64,000 nt of DNA from Algoriphagus sp. (GTDB lineage: Bacteria; Bacteroidota; Bacteroidia; Cytophagales; Cyclobacteriaceae), in the NCBI GenBank assembly GCA_018336015.1, contig JAGXQZ010000069.1, forward strand, positions 1 to 64,000, written 5' to 3'. Shown here piece by piece: positions 62,288 through 64,000 of this stretch. Both the position numbers and the translations under genes were made by a program. The first letter of the stretch is position 1. Each line of letters begins with the position of its first letter. The notes below the pieces were generated by a model that made no database searches, was not told where the DNA came from, and saw only the letters and a list, made by a program, of their open reading frames with translations.

Positions 62288-62740
62288 ATGACAACTTCAA
62301 ATTTCACATTTAAAATTAGAGAAGCTTCTCCCGCAGAGCTCCTTTGGGTTCACGAGCAGATTCCTGAGTTTCCGGGGAAGGCGTCTTTGGATTTTTATAC
62401 CGAACGCTTGAAGCATCGACTTCATTTGGCTTTGGTAGCTGAAAAAGATGGAGAGTTGTTGGGTTTCAAAGTCGGCTATCAAAGTGATACGCCTGATACC
62501 TTTTATTCTTGGATGGGAGGAGTTAGGCCTGAGTTTCGCAAACTGGGAATTGCAGATACATTGGCAGAGTATCAGGAGAATTGGGCAAGGGAAAAAGGCT
62601 TCAAGTCAATTTATTTCAAAACTCGCAATCGCTTTCCAGCCATGATTACCTTCGGATTGAGCCGAGGCTTTAAAATCATGGAGGTTATCCCAAAGGGTGG
62701 GGTGGAGGATTATCGGGTGGTGATGTGGAAGAAGTTGTGA
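62288..62740 (+). CDS. GNAT family N-acetyltransferase
   Basis: A 150-residue GNAT domain: LHLALVAEKDGELLGFKVGYQ, then MGGVRPEFRKLGIADTLAEYQ (acetyl-CoA loop with R-K-x-G-I-A) and FKSIYFKTRNRFPAMITF, a short C-terminal strand. Substrate unknown. A hairpin element ends at its start codon. AAATACCCT/AGGGTATTT at 62796-62817 forms a terminator-like hairpin downstream. Confidence 0.85.
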   Translation: MTTSNFTFKIREASPAELLWVHEQIPEFPGKASLDFYTERLKHRLHLALVAEKDGELLGFKVGYQSDTPDTFYSWMGGVRPEFRKLGIADTLAEYQENWAREKGFKSIYFKTRNRFPAMITFGLSRGFKIMEVIPKGGVEDYRVVMWKKL

Positions 62741-62795
62741 TTTGTGTACTTCGTAAAAAGTTGATTCACTGATTTCTTGCCAAGAAAACTATGAA

Positions 62796-62820
62796 AAATA
62801 CCCTATTCAGGGTATTTTAA
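62796..62820 (+). terminator. Weak terminator after GNAT gene
   Basis: AAATACCCT (62796-62804) pairs perfectly with AGGGTATTT (62809-62817) around ATTC; the T-run is short. It separates the GNAT gene from the small membrane protein gene. Confidence 0.6.
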
Positions 62821-62857
62821 TACTTTACGATCCTCGGTAAAATTGGAAATGAATTAA

Positions 62858-63058
62858 ATGGCTATGAGAAAGAGTAATAAACAGATGTTAAAACTGATTT
62901 TATTTAGTTATTGGGGAGCTTTTCTAGGTGCCTATTTTAAAATCAATGGAAACCCAAATGGGGATTACCTACTTATGATGGCGATTCTGTTTAAGATTGT
63001 CGGAATAGCCGGATTGATTTATTTCAACAGAAAAAAGATCATTGAATTTCTAAGTTAG
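62858..63058 (+). CDS. Small two-segment membrane protein, hypothetical
   Basis: 66 residues (64 if the third codon, also Met, is the start). Two hydrophobic stretches (LKLILFSYWGAFLGAYF and LLMMAILFKIVGIAGLIYF) with a polar loop (KINGNPNGD) suggest a hairpin membrane protein. No family recognised; a similar size is common among small Bacteroidota membrane proteins. Confidence 0.6.
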   Translation: MAMRKSNKQMLKLILFSYWGAFLGAYFKINGNPNGDYLLMMAILFKIVGIAGLIYFNRKKIIEFLS

Positions 63059-63171
63059 AGCGTAAGGCAGGGGATTTTTCTCCAGCTTTTTCTTGCCTCA
63101 AGGTCTGCTGGTTTTTTAATGTTGGTTTGAGAATTATAGGATTTTGATGTGGAAGGAGTTGTGAGGTTTTA

Positions 63172-63297
63172 TTGACGATTGACGATTTCGGATTTACGAC
63201 TTTTTTTGCACATCAATCCTAAATTCAAAAGGGTAACTTCTAAGAATCAGGTTTGAGGTTCTCAGTGATGTCGTAAATCGTCATTCGTAAGTCGTAA
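63172..63297. repeat. Heptamer hairpin element before queE
   Basis: Left arm TTGACGA, TTGACGA, TTTCGGA, TTTACGA (63172-63199) and right arm GTCGTAA, ATCGTCA, TTCGTAA, GTCGTAA (63270-63297) are inverted, with a TTTGAGGTTC segment in the core as in other copies. It is about 60 bp before the queE ATG. The stretch 63059-63171 holds no gene. Confidence 0.85.
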
Positions 63298-63355
63298 TTT
63301 CCTCCTACCTTTGTGCTTCATTCAGCGGTCGAATCACCCGCTTTACCAAAAATTC

Positions 63356-64000
63356 ATGCACACACTCGATTTGGTAGCACAGACTACCCCGCAAATAGTA
63401 GCCTCAGGGCTTCAGCTTCCCATCATGGAAGCTTTTTACACCATCCAAGGAGAAGGCAGATTTACCGGACATCCCGCTTATTTTATCCGGCTGGGAGGTT
63501 GTGATGTGGGCTGCGTCTGGTGCGATGTTAAGGAATCCTGGGAAGCTGCTAAATGGCCTCTCCTATCCATTGAGAAAATCGTTGAAGATGCTTTGGCTTT
63601 TCCGGGAAGATTGGTTGTCATCACCGGAGGCGAACCTTTGATGTATAACCTCGATCCGCTGACTAAGTTGTTGAAGAAAAAGGGATTCACTACCAATATC
63701 GAAACTTCCGGAGCGCATCCATTTTCGGGAGACTTTGATTGGGTGTGCTTTTCTCCAAAGAAATTCAAAAAGCCACATCCTTCCATTTATGCTGAAGCAG
63801 ACGAGCTGAAAGTGGTCATATATAATAAGAGTGATTTTGATTTTGCGGAGGATCATGCCAAGTTGGTGAATGAAAGCTGCGAACTTCGCCTTCAACCCGA
63901 GTGGAGCAAGTCCTCCAAGCTCACTCCTGAGATCATTGAGTACGTGAAAAATCACCCGACTTGGAAAATATCCCTCCAAACCCATAAATTTATGGACATC
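63356..64000 (+). CDS. queE: 7-carboxy-7-deazaguanine synthase (partial, cut by window end)
   Basis: 215 codons are visible with no stop before the window end. After EAFYTIQGEGRFTGHPAYFIR comes the radical-SAM cluster CDVGCVWC (C49, C53, C56), with the C-x3-C-x2-C spacing used by many QueE enzymes. VVITGGEPLMYNL and NIETSG follow. It makes the CDG precursor of queuosine and archaeosine-type bases. Little of the C-terminus should be missing. Confidence 0.93.
   Translation, partial: MHTLDLVAQTTPQIVASGLQLPIMEAFYTIQGEGRFTGHPAYFIRLGGCDVGCVWCDVKESWEAAKWPLLSIEKIVEDALAFPGRLVVITGGEPLMYNLDPLTKLLKKKGFTTNIETSGAHPFSGDFDWVCFSPKKFKKPHPSIYAEADELKVVIYNKSDFDFAEDHAKLVNESCELRLQPEWSKSSKLTPEIIEYVKNHPTWKISLQTHKFMDI

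Noticed and set aside
1..64000. tRNA, rRNA, riboswitch or complete IS element
   Set aside because: No cloverleaf, rRNA segment, known riboswitch core or intact transposase was recognised when reading both strands; island ends do not coincide with a tRNA.

Overview
The window reads as a chromosomal segment of a Bacteroidota bacterium, most likely a member of the Cyclobacteriaceae (Algoriphagus-like). This is an inference from gene content: HAAS-type membrane proteins under PadR control, DUF1080, DUF4407, S41 lipoproteins, DUF6364/PIN and RES/Xre modules. The promoters also fit the Bacteroidota pattern (TTTG, about 19 bp, TAnnTTTG) with no strong Shine-Dalgarno sequences. No rRNA, tRNA, complete insertion sequence or CRISPR array was seen.

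Layout. 1-12.4 kb: transport and cell-surface genes (DUF819, a BASS transporter, a PadR operon with three paralogous membrane proteins, a GH144-like lipoprotein, a phosphodiesterase, a truncated haemoglobin, a CotH-like secreted protein, DUF1080, DUF1295), ending in a RES/Xre toxin-antitoxin pair. 12.7-17.3 kb: a short, accessory-type DNA polymerase III alpha subunit, then an AT-richer patch with a RelE-type toxin-antitoxin pair. 17.3-30 kb: a biosynthetic block, trpE-(four-helix-bundle gene)-trpG-trpD-trpC-trpF-trpB-trpA, then a DAHP synthase, phenylalanine 4-hydroxylase and hisH-hisA-hisF-hisIE. Two attenuators can be read directly: a leader peptide with three consecutive Trp codons before trpE, and a His/Tyr-rich leader peptide before the phenylalanine hydroxylase/his genes. 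Both have a terminator and a competing antiterminator pairing.

Nearly every intergenic gap in this biosynthetic block, and several elsewhere, holds an unusual palindromic element. Its two arms are degenerate tandem repeats of 7 bp (in one case 8 bp, in another 11 bp), inverted around a core. The 8-bp version encloses a complete four-helix-bundle (S23/IVP-like) gene inserted between trpE and trpG.

30-34 kb: an S41 peptidase lipoprotein, a Dabb protein, an aldo/keto reductase and a secreted protein. 34-42.85 kb: a genomic island of different base and codon use. Its left end is a broken integrase gene fused tail-to-tail with a broken rteC gene. It carries an apparent oxidative-thiol module (three msrA, msrB, thioredoxin, a peroxiredoxin-like protein, a second GAPDH and a second cysteinyl-tRNA synthetase) plus an AraC regulator. 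A roughly 98-bp imperfect direct repeat containing a small-peptide frame flanks the module, and a 19-bp att-like core occurs three times.

42.9-64 kb: core genes again (typA, a second BASS transporter, a SGNH hydrolase, DUF4407, an antitoxin/PIN pair, a VIT1-like transporter, an M19 dipeptidase, DUF779 with aldehyde dehydrogenase and an AraC regulator, a glycosyltransferase, leuS, an M20 amidohydrolase, GNAT), ending in a queE cut by the window edge.
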